Assembly (NCBI GenBank): GCA_030626645.1
Contig: DAOUTP010000133.1
Span: 1 to 5,455, forward strand
Length of the DNA stretch: 5,455 bases
Source: Candidatus Cloacimonadota bacterium
GTDB lineage: Bacteria; Cloacimonadota; Cloacimonadia; Cloacimonadales; TCS61
Reading direction: 5' to 3'
The notes below the pieces were generated by a model. It had not been told where the DNA came from. It was given only the letters and a program-made list of their open reading frames with translations, and did no database searches. A program made the position numbers and the translations under genes. Of this stretch, positions 5,375 through 5,455 are shown one piece after another; positions within the stretch are counted from its first letter, which is position 1; each line of letters opens with the position of its first letter.

Positions 5375-5430
5375 GGACGATTACCCATAATCGTCCGATT
5401 ATGCGGTCAATTCTTTGAATTGACCCTACA
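5370..5430. repeat. 61-bp palindromic element bounded by TGTAGGG / CCCTACA
   Basis: The ends TGTAGGG (5370-5376) and CCCTACA (5424-5430) are exact 7-base inverted repeats. Between and overlapping them lie two perfect 9-bp hairpins: GGACGATTA/TAATCGTCC (5375-5383 and 5388-5396, loop CCCA) and GGTCAATTC/GAATTGACC (5405-5413 and 5417-5425, loop TTT). ATAATCG (5387-5393) also pairs with CGATTAT (5396-5402). The design, short terminal inverted repeats plus inner hairpins and no coding capacity, is that of an interspersed MITE-like or REP-like palindrome. I see only one copy here. It could also end lpxK transcription, although no T-tract follows. Confidence 0.7.
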
Positions 5431-5436
5431 GAAATT

Positions 5437-5455
5437 ATGAATAAAAATAAATTAC
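5437..5455 (+). CDS. Possible start of a further gene (cut by the window edge)
   Basis: An ATG at 5437-5439 is followed by AAT AAA AAT AAA TTA, a lysine- and asparagine-rich start (MNKNKL) typical of AT-rich genomes. It lies 6 bases beyond the palindromic element on the same strand as lpxK. No convincing Shine-Dalgarno sequence precedes it (CTACAGAAATT), and only six codons are visible, so it may be chance. Confidence 0.25.

Overview
This AT-rich window reads as chromosomal DNA of a Gram-negative bacterium. It carries a lipid A gene (lpxK), two exported proteins that look like small outer-membrane barrels, and AT-rich coding with AGGA/GGTGA-type ribosome binding sites. The mix of sugar ABC permeases, a stand-alone corrinoid adenosyltransferase, strand-switching gene clusters and intergenic spacers full of short palindromes would suit an uncultured anaerobe of the Candidatus Cloacimonadota type. 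That placement is inference from gene style, not from a marker gene; Bacteroidota or Marinimicrobia-like lineages are not excluded.

Layout. Minus strand, 1-2273: the 5' end of an unidentified small membrane protein (1-137), a 160-base spacer with a two-part stem-loop, then two CUT1-family sugar permeases (298-1269, MalG-like; 1278-2273, MalF-like). The permeases are read from right to left with 8 bases between them. Bases 2274-2463 are a divergent intergenic region with TTGACA boxes on both strands. Plus strand, 2464-5374: a cob(I)yrinic acid a,c-diamide adenosyltransferase (2464-2970); a 132-base repeat-bearing spacer; two tandem paralogous exported proteins (3103-3657 and 3662-4207) with the same C-terminal signature; a 165-base spacer packed with hairpins that also holds a 45-codon ORF; lpxK (4373-5374), whose stop codon lies in the edge of a 61-base palindromic element; and perhaps the first codons of another gene at 5437.

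How the genes work together. The two permeases form the membrane heterodimer of a sugar importer, but neither its ATPase nor its binding protein is in the window. The adenosyltransferase makes coenzyme B12-type corrinoids and has no other cobalamin gene beside it. The paralogous pair and LpxK are all linked to the cell envelope, but no common pathway is evident. I see no defence system, CRISPR array, transposase or RNA gene. The features most worth a second look are the tandem exported pair, the apparent third-gene start that runs into palindromes at 4213-4350, the palindrome that supplies the lpxK stop, and the enlarged external loops in both sugar permeases.
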